This document shows positions 19,907 through 30,161 of a stretch of 64,000 nt of DNA, in pieces (the stretch's first letter is position 1; each line of letters begins with the position of its first letter). The stretch is from Clostridium akagii DSM 12554. GTDB lineage: Bacteria > Bacillota > Clostridia > Clostridiales > Clostridiaceae. A program made the translations under genes and the position numbers. Where the stretch lies: contig NZ_JMLK01000008.1 of NCBI RefSeq assembly GCF_000686725.1, positions 124,001 to 188,000 of the forward strand, written 5' to 3'. The notes under the pieces are model-generated. The model was not told where the DNA came from. It worked only from the letters and a program-made list of their open reading frames with translations, and did no database searches.

Positions 19907-19961
19907 AAAAAAACGACCATGCCCAGCAATGCTTTATTAAAAAACATTGTTAAACATAGTC
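19907..19961 (-). terminator. First intrinsic terminator in the operon B leader, upstream of the riboswitch
   Basis: A stem of 17 pairs (GACTATGTTTAACAATG with CATTGCTGGGCATGGTC, one mismatch and several G-U pairs) is followed by GTTTTTTT. It lies between the promoter and the aptamer, so transcription must pass it before reaching the riboswitch. The same design is present at 26682-26728. Confidence 0.85.
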
Positions 19962-19962
19962 T

Positions 19963-20003
19963 CTAGTTTTTCTAGTCAACTATTATTATATATCCAAGTA
20001 TTC
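19963..20003 (-). promoter_or_regulatory. Conserved leader block shared by both nitrogenase-like operons (copy B)
   Basis: Two blocks are identical to the copy at 26730-26770: GAATACTTGGATATAT and, exactly 12 bases later, CTAGAAAAACTAG, which can form a four-pair hairpin with an A5 loop. In this copy, AAGTAT-GA-ATACTT adds a palindrome. The distance from the -10 box differs by eight bases between copies, so the block is more likely an RNA element or a repressor site than part of the promoter. Confidence 0.7.
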
Positions 20004-20026
20004 ATACTTGTTTTGTTGTTATTGCT

Positions 20027-20055
20027 ATTATAATAGCCTCATACTATTTTGTCAA
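20027..20055 (-). promoter_or_regulatory. Sigma-A promoter of operon B
   Basis: TTGACA (20055-20050), a 17-base spacer and TATAAT (20032-20027) give a consensus promoter. Transcription would start near 20020, giving a leader of about 370 bases before the first gene. The stretch 20056-20204 has no other recognisable feature. Confidence 0.88.
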
Positions 20056-20204
20056 CTGTATTCTGATTTCTTTATAAATTTGATAAAAATTTCATATTTA
20101 AATTAATACTTTATCATTTACAATACTTCTTTTCTGTTATTTTCTATTACATTGTGTTTAGCTTAAAATGATAAGAATATAAAAGTTCCATTATTTTTTG
20201 GCCT

Positions 20205-21293
20205 TTATGCTTCCAAAACTTCATTTCCAAATTCATCAGCTTTTATAATTGCTTCCTTAATTAATCCTCCATCTACTTTAAATATGAGATCATTCTTTTG
20301 CTCAGTTGTAAAGTTTATATCATCTATAATATTAAGTACTTTATTATCTATATCATCTTTTATTCCTAACTGTACTAATGTAGTGGGAATCTCTAATATG
20401 TTTAATCTTTTAATAAGCTTTTTAACTTCTTCTTTATCTCTGCCCTCTAAAATAAATTGCACAATCAATCCAAAGGCAACCTTTTCTCCATGTAAAGTTT
20501 CCCTTGTATCTAATATATGGGTTAAACTATCATGTAACGTATGTGCAATCGCTGCTATATGGTTTCCACCATTTATACTACCAACTAAACCTGCTAGTAC
20601 TATGATAGAATCCACAACATCTCGAAACTTTTCATCAAGTGCTACTTCCTCTGACTTCTCTATTGAATCAGTATAATTTTCCAATATATCAAGTGCTAGT
20701 TTTGATGTTTGAAGTCCAATTCTAAGTGTTATATCTTTTTTAACCGTTTTATGTGGAAATGCCTCATACCACTTAACTATAGTGTCACCTATCCCTGCAT
20801 GTAGATATCTTCTTGGTGAATCATAAATTATTTTAATATCTGCTAATATAAGTTTAGGTGAATTTTCTAGTAGTAAAAAATCTTTATGTCTTCCTTCATC
20901 ATCATATATAACTGACAGTGCTGACCAAGCAGCACAAGTTGCAACTATAGTAGGTATAGTTATAACAGGCAATTTTAATTTTTCACCAACTGCCTTTACT
21001 AAATCAAGCACGCGACCTCCACCTATTCCTATTATTACATTTACTCCTAGCTCCTTAGCTATTAAAGCGTAGTTATCTATGTTTTTATAAGTGCAATATC
21101 CTCTAAATTTCTCTGTACTATATCTTATTTTCTCCAAATCCAAACTATTCGAGAATTTTCCTCCTGCAACTGATAATGCTGTTTCACCCCCAATTACTAG
21201 AGCATAATCTCCAATTTGTTTTATGTATTCACCAGCATTTTCTAAAATATTTTCTTCACTTATGTACTTATCTGGAGTTTTAATACTTATCAT
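20205..21293 (-). CDS. GldA-like metal-dependent dehydrogenase
   Basis: This 362-residue protein is of the iron-containing alcohol dehydrogenase/glycerol dehydrogenase superfamily: GIGGGRVLDLVKA (nucleotide binding), IPTIVATCAAWSA, and metal ligands in AGIGDTIVKW, NHIAAIAHTLHD and ETLHGEKVAFG. It reduces an aldehyde or ketone, or oxidises an alcohol, with NAD(H). The ATG at 21293 has AAGGGTGG upstream; an ATG 18 bases earlier overlaps that site. It is the last gene of operon A, 67 bases after the aminotransferase. In a Mar-type pathway it could make (2-methylthio)ethanol from the aldehyde; this is inference. Confidence 0.88.
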   Translation of the reverse strand: MISIKTPDKYISEENILENAGEYIKQIGDYALVIGGETALSVAGGKFSNSLDLEKIRYSTEKFRGYCTYKNIDNYALIAKELGVNVIIGIGGGRVLDLVKAVGEKLKLPVITIPTIVATCAAWSALSVIYDDEGRHKDFLLLENSPKLILADIKIIYDSPRRYLHAGIGDTIVKWYEAFPHKTVKKDITLRIGLQTSKLALDILENYTDSIEKSEEVALDEKFRDVVDSIIVLAGLVGSINGGNHIAAIAHTLHDSLTHILDTRETLHGEKVAFGLIVQFILEGRDKEEVKKLIKRLNILEIPTTLVQLGIKDDIDNKVLNIIDDINFTTEQKNDLIFKVDGGLIKEAIIKADEFGNEVLEA

Positions 21294-21360
21294 TTTATCC
21301 ACCCTTTCCATATTGTTATTTAAGGCATCTGAAAGGAACTAACAAGTCAAAGATTCTGAT

Positions 21361-22455
21361 TCAATTTAATAACACATCTTTTAACACTTCCACTAATCGT
21401 ATGTTTTCTTCTGCTCTTCCAATTGTAATTCTAAGCCAAGTTGGCATATTAAATTCCACTCCAGCCCTAACAGATATACCTCTTTTTAAAATTTCATTTG
21501 CTACTTGGATGCTATCTTCTTTAATATTAACCATGATAAAATTTGTATATGTTGGTATATATTCAAAATTCATCTCTTTAAAAACATTATAATAATACTC
21601 TTTACCCCTATTATTGTTTTCAACGCATAATTTTCTGAAGTTTTGATCTTCAAGACTTGCTAAGGCCGCAACTTGTGCTAGTCCATTTACGTTCATAGGT
21701 AATCTTACTTTATTTAATTCTGTAATTATTTTCTTACTAGTAATTCCATATCCCACTCTTAATGCGGCTAATCCATATACCTTAGAAAAAGTTCTAAGAA
21801 TTATTATATTAGAATACAACTCTAATAAATCTGAAGTTTCCGGATAATTTTCACTTGTAGCATACTCATAATATGCTTCATCTAATACTACCAATATATT
21901 TTTAGGTATGGATTTTAAAAAATTTGTTAGTTGCGTTTTATCAAAGATTGTTCCGGTGGGATTATTGGGATTACATAACCATATAACCTTTGTCTTGTTA
22001 TTTATATTATTTTTTACATACTCTAAATTTATGGAATGATTTTTTAATGGAACTTCTACAACATTTCCTCCCATAGCTAATGTTACAACCTTGTACCATC
22101 CAAAGGTGGGTACAGGTATAATAGATTCATCCTGCTCACTAATGTATGCCTGTGCAATTAAACTAATAAGTTCAAATGATCCATTACTGAATATGAGCTG
22201 TTCACTATTTAATTTATAAGTGTCTGCTAGTTTTTTCCTTAGCTCAGTGCACATTCCATCTGGATAAAGATATAAATTCCTAATTGTCTTTTGAATTGCT
22301 ATTTCTACCAGTGGTGATGATCCCATAGTATTCTCATTTGCAGCAAGCCTCAAAATATTACTAATTCCTAACTCTTCCTGTATTGCTTCAAGAGTTTTTG
22401 CCGGAGCATATGATTGGATATTTTTTAATGATTTTCTACAGCTAACTTCGGGCAT
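21361..22455 (-). CDS. HisC-like class I/II PLP aminotransferase
   Basis: This 364-residue protein has the NPNNPTG motif, the PLP lysine in LRTFSKVYGLAALRVGYG and the C-terminal LRITIGRAEEN arginine motif, all as in histidinol-phosphate aminotransferase. The ATG at 22455 (MPEVSCRKSL) is chosen because AAAGGA precedes it by nine bases. No other his gene is near; the position between SsuB and a dehydrogenase suggests an alternative amino-acid substrate, such as methionine or another S-amino acid. HisC-like enzymes have broad specificity, so histidine synthesis is not excluded. Confidence 0.88.
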   Translation of the reverse strand: MPEVSCRKSLKNIQSYAPAKTLEAIQEELGISNILRLAANENTMGSSPLVEIAIQKTIRNLYLYPDGMCTELRKKLADTYKLNSEQLIFSNGSFELISLIAQAYISEQDESIIPVPTFGWYKVVTLAMGGNVVEVPLKNHSINLEYVKNNINNKTKVIWLCNPNNPTGTIFDKTQLTNFLKSIPKNILVVLDEAYYEYATSENYPETSDLLELYSNIIILRTFSKVYGLAALRVGYGITSKKIITELNKVRLPMNVNGLAQVAALASLEDQNFRKLCVENNNRGKEYYYNVFKEMNFEYIPTYTNFIMVNIKEDSIQVANEILKRGISVRAGVEFNMPTWLRITIGRAEENIRLVEVLKDVLLN

Positions 22456-22487
22456 TTTAATCATTCCTTTCAAAGATTCAATTTGCT

Positions 22488-23264
22488 CTAGATATGGTAC
22501 TCTAGCTTATCTGACTGACATGGTATTTTGCTACTTTCTGTTTTCTTCATTACTCTATCAAGTATAAGTTTTTCAAAATAGATGAAATCGTTGTTTCTTT
22601 GTCTTGGGCGAGCTAATGTAATTTTCGTGTTCATAGCAATTTTTCCTTCATCAATTAGGATAACCCTATCGGCTAATGCAACCGCTTCACTGACATCATG
22701 TGTTACTAATATAGCTGTAAATCCTTGTTCAAACCATAATTTTTCAATAAGTTGTTGCATTTCTATCCTCGTTAATGCATCAAGTGCTCCAAGTGGCTCG
22801 TCTAGTAATAATAATTTTGGTTTTGCTGATATTGCCCGTGCTAAAGCCACTCTTTGCTTTTGCCCTCCAGACAGAACATAAGGCCATTCATTTCCTCTAT
22901 CACCAAGCCCTACACTTTCCAATGCTTGCTTTGCAACTTCCTTATGCTTATTTCCAACCCCTACCTCCACATTTTTCAGCACTGGTTTCCACGGCAATAA
23001 TCGTGCCTCTTGAAATAAGACTCTTGTATCTTTATTAATACCGCTTACCTCTCCCTCATTAACATATATTGTCCCACTAGAAGGTTTTTCAAGACCTGCT
23101 ATTAATCTAAGCAAAGTACTTTTTCCACATCCACTTCTACCTACTACTGCTACAAATTCTCCCTGTTCTATATTTAACTCTATATCATTCAATATCTCAC
23201 AGGCACCATACTTTTTAAAGAGTTTATCAATTCTTATATAAGTTTTTTCTTTAACAATTTGCAT
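22488..23264 (-). CDS. SsuB/TauB-type ABC transporter ATPase
   Basis: This protein (258 residues from [15 protein letters not shown]) has Walker [10 protein letters not shown], signature LSGGQKQR and Walker [13 protein letters not shown], in the nitrate/sulfonate/taurine subfamily. The start at 23264 has a perfect AAGGAGG seven bases upstream; the longer frame to 23309 would overlap the permease and has none. With the permease (23282) and binding protein (24095) it forms a complete importer in operon A. Confidence 0.92.
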   Translation of the reverse strand: MQIVKEKTYIRIDKLFKKYGACEILNDIELNIEQGEFVAVVGRSGCGKSTLLRLIAGLEKPSSGTIYVNEGEVSGINKDTRVLFQEARLLPWKPVLKNVEVGVGNKHKEVAKQALESVGLGDRGNEWPYVLSGGQKQRVALARAISAKPKLLLLDEPLGALDALTRIEMQQLIEKLWFEQGFTAILVTHDVSEAVALADRVILIDEGKIAMNTKITLARPRQRNNDFIYFEKLILDRVMKKTESSKIPCQSDKLEYHI

Positions 23265-23281
23265 AATGAACCTCCTTACAT

Positions 23282-24064
23282 TTATTCTTTTATATAGTTT
23301 GGATTCCATTTCAGTAGTGATTTTTCCAGTATTCTGGCAATAGTATCAGAAAGCTTACCTAGCAATGCATAAATAATAACTCCAAGCACAATAACGTCCA
23401 TCTGCATAAAATCTCTTGCATTATTAATCATATAACCGATTCCCGAGTCAGCAGCTATGGTTTCTGCTACTATTAATGTAAGCCACATAATTCCTAAAGA
23501 ATATCTAATTCCAACCAAGATGGAAGGCAGCGCCCCAGGTAAAATAACATTAAAAAATAAAGAACTCCGCTTTAATTCATACACCTTTGCCATCTCTAAA
23601 ATACCTTTATCTATGGAACGTATACCGTGGTATGTATTTAAATATATTGGAAAAAACACACCTAGAGAAATTAATATTATTTTTGGCTCCTCACCTATAC
23701 CAAACCATAATATTACTAATGATAATATTGCAAATAGAGGAACATTTCGTACCATTTGTATTGTGGAATCTAATAATAGCTCTGCATTATGGGATAATCC
23801 ATTAATTAATCCCAATACAAATCCAATACCTCCACCGATAAGAAACCCTAATATTGCACGTCTTGCACTTGTTCCGATATATTTCACTAAATCACCACTG
23901 GAAATCAAAGTTATTGTTACTTTTACAACTTGTGAAGGTCTCGGTAGTATCTTCCCTGACACTAGCCCAGTACTTGTTAATATCTGCCATAAAGCAATCA
24001 AAACAATTGGTAATATAAAAGGTAACAGCTTATCTTTAAGAGAATTAATACTCCTAATGTTCAT
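23282..24064 (-). CDS. SsuC/TauC-type ABC transporter permease
   Basis: This 260-residue permease has about six helices and an EAA loop ([28 protein letters not shown] region), typical of sulfonate/nitrate/taurine importers. GAGGTGATTAA precedes the ATG. It lies between the binding protein and the ATPase. The substrate is probably a sulfur organic compound given the SAM-I leader. Confidence 0.92.
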   Translation of the reverse strand: MNIRSINSLKDKLLPFILPIVLIALWQILTSTGLVSGKILPRPSQVVKVTITLISSGDLVKYIGTSARRAILGFLIGGGIGFVLGLINGLSHNAELLLDSTIQMVRNVPLFAILSLVILWFGIGEEPKIILISLGVFFPIYLNTYHGIRSIDKGILEMAKVYELKRSSLFFNVILPGALPSILVGIRYSLGIMWLTLIVAETIAADSGIGYMINNARDFMQMDVIVLGVIIYALLGKLSDTIARILEKSLLKWNPNYIKE

Positions 24065-24094
24065 TTAATCACCTCAATTAATAATTTTTTTATA

Positions 24095-25090
24095 TTATTT
24101 ATTTAATTCCTTTGTAAATGAATCACTCCAAATTGTCTTAACATCAAGTTTTTCTTTAAATAAACCAAGTTTTTCAAATGAATCTGCAATATCCTGTTGT
24201 GATGCTATTGCTTTTGTTGAATTCGCTACTATTTTCGATGGTCTTTCTTTTTCGCCTTTTTCGAAGGTATCTAAAGCCTGAGCTTTATCTTGATGCGTAT
24301 TGTCCGCTGTAATCTGTGCCCATTTATCTGGATTTTTTCTGGTCCACTCATAAAACTTATTTAATCTTTTTAGATAATCAGTAATTGTAGCATGTTTAGC
24401 TGGATCTTTTATTGCATCATTTGTTGCCTCTAATGGAAAGTTACCTGATAAAATTTTTTCACCACTTTCAAGTGTTGTAGATCCATTTTGATGTGCTGTT
24501 ATTATTCCATTTCCGTAACTGGCTAGAGCATCTATCTTTCCTCCAATTAAAGCTGTCAAGCCATCCGATGTAGTCATTTGCACTGAATTTATATCTTTCC
24601 AGCTTAAGCCTCCTTTTTCTAGTATTTTTGATAAAAAATACTGTGCTGTTGTCCCACTTATATAAGCAACTTTTTTACCTTTTAAATCTGCCACAGTCTT
24701 AATACTAGAACCTTTAGGAATAACCAATTCTTGTAGAAGCGTATTAGCCTGTTCTACAGCAATTATTTTATAATTACTATTGTCTCCAAAAAGTGGCGGT
24801 ATCTCACTTGTAAGTCCTAAATCAACATGGTTACCAGCCATAGCTTCTAAAACTAAATTTCCACCTTGAAATACACTATATTCTACTTTGTATGGCGTAT
24901 TATCAATCTCTGCCGCTTTAAACCCAAGATCTAGGTTGGCCCAACCAGTTTCAGATACCCTTAATGTTACTTTACTTAGATCTACTGATGATTTTTTGTT
25001 ATCAGTTTTAACATTTGAATTACTACCACAGCCTGCTAATAATCCTGATACCAATATTACTGCCAATAAAGTTTTAATTTTTTTCATCAT
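24095..25090 (-). CDS. SsuA-type solute-binding lipoprotein
   Basis: This 331-residue protein has a lipoprotein signal (MMKKIKTLLAVILVSGLLAGC, lipobox LAGC) and an NMT1/SsuA-like two-lobed domain: LRVSETGWANLDLGFKAAEI, SEIPPLFG, DLKGKKVAYISGTTAQYFL. This family binds alkanesulfonates, taurine, nitrate or thiamine precursors. It is the third gene of operon A after the NifX-like and NifH-like genes, so import is linked to the reductase. The ligand cannot be read from sequence. Confidence 0.9.
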   Translation of the reverse strand: MMKKIKTLLAVILVSGLLAGCGSNSNVKTDNKKSSVDLSKVTLRVSETGWANLDLGFKAAEIDNTPYKVEYSVFQGGNLVLEAMAGNHVDLGLTSEIPPLFGDNSNYKIIAVEQANTLLQELVIPKGSSIKTVADLKGKKVAYISGTTAQYFLSKILEKGGLSWKDINSVQMTTSDGLTALIGGKIDALASYGNGIITAHQNGSTTLESGEKILSGNFPLEATNDAIKDPAKHATITDYLKRLNKFYEWTRKNPDKWAQITADNTHQDKAQALDTFEKGEKERPSKIVANSTKAIASQQDIADSFEKLGLFKEKLDVKTIWSDSFTKELNK

Positions 25091-25181
25091 CTTTTACCCC
25101 TTTACTTATTAATTTATGAAAACTTGATATTTTATAACTCCATTTCACACCTTAATTTAAAAAATACAATAATGCTCAGTT

Positions 25182-26015
<834 letters not shown>

Positions 26016-26071
26016 CTAAATTATGTTATATAATGATAGTACTCGGATAAAAATACTAGTCTAAAGACTTG

Positions 26072-26431
26072 TTATTTCTTTGATGATGCCTTACTATCTG
26101 TTTTAGTGTAATAACCAATTAATTTTTCTAAAGCTACATCAATAGATTCATGAATATCAAAAGCATCTATTCCATACTCCTTAAGTGCATTTTGCGCACC
26201 AGGTCCTATTTTCCCCACTAATACCGCTCTACAGTCGTTGATTTTTTCTGTAAGAGGTAAAAATTTATTTTTATGATATTCACTACACTCACAATCTAAC
26301 CTATTTTTTCTTGCTTCAACAAAATCATATTCCTGTCCATCTACTTCATATATAAGAAATTGCAGTGCAGTAGCAAAATGTTGATCTACAAATACACCAT
26401 CACCACTTCCTACCGCTATTCTATAACTCAT
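26072..26431 (-). CDS. NifX/NafY-type iron-sulfur cofactor-binding protein
   Basis: This 119-residue protein is a single dinitrogenase iron-molybdenum cofactor biosynthesis (Nitro_FeMo-Co) domain: IAVGSGDGVFVDQHFATALQ, then CRAVLVGKIGPGAQNALKEYGI. Such proteins carry NifB-co or later cofactor forms between NifB, NifEN and the apo-enzyme. The LDCECSEYHKNK stretch with two Cys and one His is unusual and may bind metal. It is the first gene of operon A, with AAAGGAG upstream. Confidence 0.9.
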   Translation of the reverse strand: MSYRIAVGSGDGVFVDQHFATALQFLIYEVDGQEYDFVEARKNRLDCECSEYHKNKFLPLTEKINDCRAVLVGKIGPGAQNALKEYGIDAFDIHESIDVALEKLIGYYTKTDSKASSKK

Positions 26432-26500
26432 AATTTATCACTCCTTTTTTAGTTATGTTTAGAAATTGAACTTAAATATATTTATATTGAAATAACCTTT

Positions 26501-26550
26501 AACTAAAATTAACAATCTTCATCTAGATAAGACTAAATGAAGATTGTTAA
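26501..26550 (-). terminator. SAM-I riboswitch expression-platform terminator, operon A
   Basis: TTAACAATCTTCAT pairs with ATGAAGATTGTTAA around a 14-base loop, followed by a T-rich stretch. The alternative stem GACTAAA...TTTAGTC (26531-26560) uses the left arm, giving the antiterminator. Confidence 0.88.
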
Positions 26551-26559
26551 TCCTTTAGT

Positions 26560-26663
26560 CTTATCTTTCAGGTATACCTGTTGGATTTAGCACCATGCAT
26601 GCAAATGAAACATACGGGTTGCTGAAACTTCATTGGGCCATTCCCTCCATTTCTCTAGATAAG
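26560..26663 (-). ncRNA. SAM-I (S-box) riboswitch, operon A
   Basis: CTTATCTAGAG, TGGAGGGAATGGCCC, AATGAAGTTTCAGCAACC, GGTGCTAAATCCAACAG and GATAAG occur in order on the minus strand, matching the S-box core and its P1 helix. It has the same length (104 bases) as the copy at 19783, and the NifX-like gene follows. NifH and NifX synthesis is thus tied to low SAM. Confidence 0.95.
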
Positions 26664-26681
26664 AAATATTAAATTTTAATG

Positions 26682-26728
26682 AAAAAAAAGACCATATTTA
26701 CCCTATTATAATAGTGGTAAACATAGTC
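26682..26728 (-). terminator. First intrinsic terminator in the operon A leader, upstream of the riboswitch
   Basis: GACTATGTTTACC pairs with GGTAAATATGGTC, with an inner CTATT/AATAG stem, followed by eight T. It is the counterpart of 19907-19961: the 5' arm (GACTATGTTTA) is identical but the loop side has drifted with pairing kept, which points to selection on structure. Confidence 0.85.
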
Positions 26729-26729
26729 T

Positions 26730-26770
26730 CTAGTTTTTCTAGTCAACTCTGCATATATATCCAAGTATTC
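26730..26770 (-). promoter_or_regulatory. Conserved leader block shared by both nitrogenase-like operons (copy A)
   Basis: GAATACTTGGATATAT and CTAGAAAAACTAG recur here with the same 12-base spacing as at 19963-20003, followed by the same AGACTATGTTTA entry to the first terminator. The surrounding promoter sequences do not match, so the conservation is limited to this block, the terminator and the aptamer. Confidence 0.7.
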
Positions 26771-26785
26771 TTATTTGTTTTATTT

Positions 26786-26814
26786 ATTGTAATTGCAAAA
26801 TTTATTTTTGTCAA
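26786..26814 (-). promoter_or_regulatory. Sigma-A promoter of operon A
   Basis: TTGACA (26814-26809), a 17-base spacer and TACAAT (26791-26786). Transcription would start near 26779, giving a leader of about 350 bases. The remaining 26815-26959 holds nothing recognised. Confidence 0.85.
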
Positions 26815-26959
26815 TTATTTTTTGTATATATTCATATTTTAATATAAAATACATGTTTATATTATGAATTTATTATTGTAGTGGCAATAATTTGATACTT
26901 TTATTATATCCATTTTTAAATTTTATATGGATTTTAATCTATTATAATGATATAGATAG

Positions 26960-27706
26960 TTACTTCATATTAAATTTTTTTAGATACCCTGCCGCTGATC
27001 TGTTCATTTCCAATGAAAAATCCGACATATATTTACGTTTACAAAGTTCCATAATATTTTTACTAATATTTTTATTAGGGAAACCTGCTTTTTTATTTCT
27101 TTCCCCATGCATTTGTATATGTTCTTCTCTTGATAGACTATGATATTTATTTTCAAATACCATATATTGTTCTTGAAAACGAGCTGGTTTTTTCCTATTC
27201 TTTTGAGCTTCAGTAGGGTAACCATAAACTACCATAGCGGCCGGTATAACATACTCAGGAAGATCCAATAATTCTGTAAGATCTTCACATTTTTCAATAA
27301 TATCACCAATATAGCATGAACCAATTCCTAAAGACTCTGCAGCTACCACAGTATTCTGGGCAGCTATAACTGCATCAGAATATGCCAGTAGAATATCGCC
27401 CTGTCCTGGCTTTCTTGGTTTACAGCCTTCAAATTCAAAAGAATCATACCATCTTTGATAATCCGCTAAAAATATAAGAACTAAAGGTGCTTTGGCAATA
27501 AACGATTGATCATCACATATCAATGATAGCTTGTTTTTTAATATTTCCTCAGTAACATTAATTATGCTATAAAGCATCATTCCACCTGCAGTGGGAGCTT
27601 CAAATGCAGCGTTGAATATTTCTTTTTTTATGTTATCCTCGATTAACTTATCTTCAAATATTCTTATAGATTTTCTATTCTTTATTTGTTCTAAAACCTC
27701 ATTCAT
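26960..27706 (-). CDS. Nitroreductase-family FMN oxidoreductase
   Basis: This 248-residue protein has the nitroreductase N-terminus (IKNRKSIRIFEDK), APTAGGMM and the C-terminal ESLGIGSCYIGDI flavin-binding region plus PAAMVVYGYP. The size and the basic C-terminal segment resemble NfsA/FRP-type NADPH oxidoreductases. Its substrates are usually nitro-aromatics, quinones or flavins. It is monocistronic upstream of operon A; co-regulation is not indicated because operon A has its own promoter. Confidence 0.88.
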   Translation of the reverse strand: MNEVLEQIKNRKSIRIFEDKLIEDNIKKEIFNAAFEAPTAGGMMLYSIINVTEEILKNKLSLICDDQSFIAKAPLVLIFLADYQRWYDSFEFEGCKPRKPGQGDILLAYSDAVIAAQNTVVAAESLGIGSCYIGDIIEKCEDLTELLDLPEYVIPAAMVVYGYPTEAQKNRKKPARFQEQYMVFENKYHSLSREEHIQMHGERNKKAGFPNKNISKNIMELCKRKYMSDFSLEMNRSAAGYLKKFNMK

Positions 27707-27850
27707 AGTATTTCTCTCCTTTCATTTCAGACTCTATTTTTTAATAATATTTATATTTCTTACTAGAAGATTTAAAAGTAATGAGATGACTTACTCAGAA
27801 ATGAAATTATACGAAATATTATAACAAAATTTTAAATGTTTATCAATAAA

Positions 27851-27897
27851 GGGCATATCTCATAAAATAATTTTCCAATCATTATGAGATAGCCCCT
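27851..27897 (-). terminator. Terminator after hppA
   Basis: GGGGCTATCTCATAA pairs with TTATGAGATATGCCC, followed by TTTATTG on the minus strand. It lies 45 bases after the hppA stop. Confidence 0.8.
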
Positions 27898-27941
27898 ACA
27901 TAATATATACTATAAATTAAAATACTTGCTAGTTATATTTA

Positions 27942-30080
27942 TTATCTAAACAGTGCAACAAAAACCAATGTTATTGTACTTATTAGTTTTATCAACACAT
28001 GAAGTGAAGGACCTGCTGTATCTTTAAAAGGATCTCCCACAGTATCACCTACTACGCTAGCTTTGTGTGCCTCTGAATTTTTACCACCATATTGACCAAG
28101 TTCTATTAGTTTTTTAGCATTATCCCAAGCTCCACCACTATTATTAAGAAACAGTGCCATTACAACCCCTGCCACAGTTGTTATCATTAGAAACCCTGCT
28201 GCAGCTTCTTTTCCAAGAAGTATTCCTACAAGTATGGGCACAGTTATAACTAATATTCCTGGTAAAATCATCTCTTTTAATGCACCTTTAGTTACGATAT
28301 CAACACATCTTGCGTAATTAGGTTTTGCAGTACCTTCCATGATTCCAGGTATTTCTTTAAACTGTGTTCTCACTTCCATAATTACATATTGAGCAGCTCT
28401 TCCCACAGCTCTTATTGCCGTAGAACTAAATACAAATACAAGCATTACACCTATAAATCCGGCAATGAACACTTCTGGCTTACCAACATCAACACTATAC
28501 CAGGAATTCAATGGCTTTCCAAGAATAGTCTTAACTTGATTTAGATATGCAGAAAACAGAAGGAAGGCCGCAAGTGAAGCTGAACCTACTGCATATCCTT
28601 TGGTAAGAGCCTTTGTTGTGTTTCCGCAAGCATCCAATCTGTCCGTTACAACTCTTACTGCATCATCAGCATTAGACATTTCAATAATGCCACCTGCATT
28701 ATCTGTAATTGGTCCAAAAGTATCCATTGCTAATATATATGCACAAGTTGAAAGCATGCCCATAGTTGCTATGGCCGTACCATATAAGCCTGCATTAGGA
28801 ATATTATTAAGTGCAGCTCCTCCTAGTTTATACGAAATAAAAATAGCTACAGCTATAAATATGACGGGCAAAGCTGTGGATTCCATTCCCATAGCCACTC
28901 CAGTTATTATATTTGTTCCTGCTCCAGTTTCGCAAGATTTTGCTATCGCCTTAACAGGTCTAGAATTTAATGATGTATAATAATTGGTAATTACTACAAA
29001 AGCAAATCCCAATGCCACTCCAGTAACAACGCAACCATACAAAAGTCCATAGTTTACCTTGATGCCATTTATCAGCATATCTCCAAACATGTATTTGACA
29101 TTAAAAAACAAAAGTACCAATACTATTACCGTAGTGATTATATATCCCCTATTTAGTGCCAGCATTGGATCTTTATTTTTATCTTTAACGTTTACAGTAT
29201 ATACCCCTACAATAGATGCAATTATACCTAAGGCACAACAGACTAGAGGAAATAATATTCCCTTTAATCCAAATACCGGATAAAGCGCCACTCCAAGTAT
29301 CATAGCCCCTATATTTTCAGCGGCAGTTGATTCAAATAGATCTGCTCCTCTTCCTGCACAATCGCCAACATTATCACCCACTAAATCTGCAATAACAGCT
29401 GGGTTTCTTGGGTCATCCTCTGGTATTCCGGCCTCAACCTTGCCAACAAGATCAGCTCCAACATCTGCTGCTTTTGTATAAATTCCTCCACCAAGTTGTG
29501 CAAATAAAGCTACAAAAGATGCTCCGAATCCAAATCCGATAATCAATGATGGTGCATCTTTTACTAATACATCACTTCCACTTCCTCCGCCAAATACAAG
29601 AAATAAGGTTGTTATGCCTAGTAGTGAGAGCCCAGTTACTGCTAGTCCTGTTACTGCACCACCTCTAAAAGCTATCTTCAGTGCATTATTTAATCCTTTT
29701 TTTGCACCCTGTGCAGTTCTTATATTACAGTTAACTGCCATATACATACCTATATATCCAGCACCTGCAGAGCAAATTGCTCCAGTTATAAATGCAAAAC
29801 CTGTATACCACGCTATGCTTATTGCATCAGAAGATCCTTTACTACCTACATTCGCAAAATAATCTGCAACAACGATTATAATCAGCACCACAATTGCCAT
29901 TACCGCAATGGTCCTATACTGTCTCTTTATGAATGCCATAGCACCTTCTCTAATTGCATTAGATATTTCCTGCATTTCATGGCTTCCTTTATCCTGTTTA
30001 AATACATAGTTAACAAGATAAAAAATAACCACTAGTGCAATTGCAATAACACCATAGATAATACCAAAATATACTGTCAT
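27942..30080 (-). CDS. hppA: Membrane-bound ion-translocating pyrophosphatase
   Basis: This 712-residue protein with about 16 membrane helices couples PPi hydrolysis to ion pumping. The substrate site is visible in DVGADLVGKVEAGIPEDDPR and DLVGDNVGDCAGRGADLFE. The segment CGNTTKALTKGYAVGSA has Lys where K+-dependent enzymes have Ala (GNTTAA), the mark of the K+-independent, proton-pumping class. The predicted pump conserves energy from PPi under energy-limited fermentation. The gene stands alone with its own terminator at 27851. Confidence 0.94.
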   Translation of the reverse strand: MTVYFGIIYGVIAIALVVIFYLVNYVFKQDKGSHEMQEISNAIREGAMAFIKRQYRTIAVMAIVVLIIIVVADYFANVGSKGSSDAISIAWYTGFAFITGAICSAGAGYIGMYMAVNCNIRTAQGAKKGLNNALKIAFRGGAVTGLAVTGLSLLGITTLFLVFGGGSGSDVLVKDAPSLIIGFGFGASFVALFAQLGGGIYTKAADVGADLVGKVEAGIPEDDPRNPAVIADLVGDNVGDCAGRGADLFESTAAENIGAMILGVALYPVFGLKGILFPLVCCALGIIASIVGVYTVNVKDKNKDPMLALNRGYIITTVIVLVLLFFNVKYMFGDMLINGIKVNYGLLYGCVVTGVALGFAFVVITNYYTSLNSRPVKAIAKSCETGAGTNIITGVAMGMESTALPVIFIAVAIFISYKLGGAALNNIPNAGLYGTAIATMGMLSTCAYILAMDTFGPITDNAGGIIEMSNADDAVRVVTDRLDACGNTTKALTKGYAVGSASLAAFLLFSAYLNQVKTILGKPLNSWYSVDVGKPEVFIAGFIGVMLVFVFSSTAIRAVGRAAQYVIMEVRTQFKEIPGIMEGTAKPNYARCVDIVTKGALKEMILPGILVITVPILVGILLGKEAAAGFLMITTVAGVVMALFLNNSGGAWDNAKKLIELGQYGGKNSEAHKASVVGDTVGDPFKDTAGPSLHVLIKLISTITLVFVALFR

Positions 30081-30161
30081 AATATCATCCCCTTCATAAA
30101 ATATATATTTTCTTTTTCTAGAGAATATTCATAACTGGTATTAATATAGTTATTTTTATAC

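Noticed and set aside
19907-20003. T-box or ANTAR-type antiterminator RNA in the leaders
   Set aside because: There is no AGGGTGGNACCGCG-like T-box, and the A5 loop of CTAGAAAAACTAG does not fit the ANTAR hexaloop pattern.
23457-24068. 203-codon plus-strand reading frame
   Set aside because: It is antisense to the SsuC-type permease gene, has no ribosome site and no recognisable domain.
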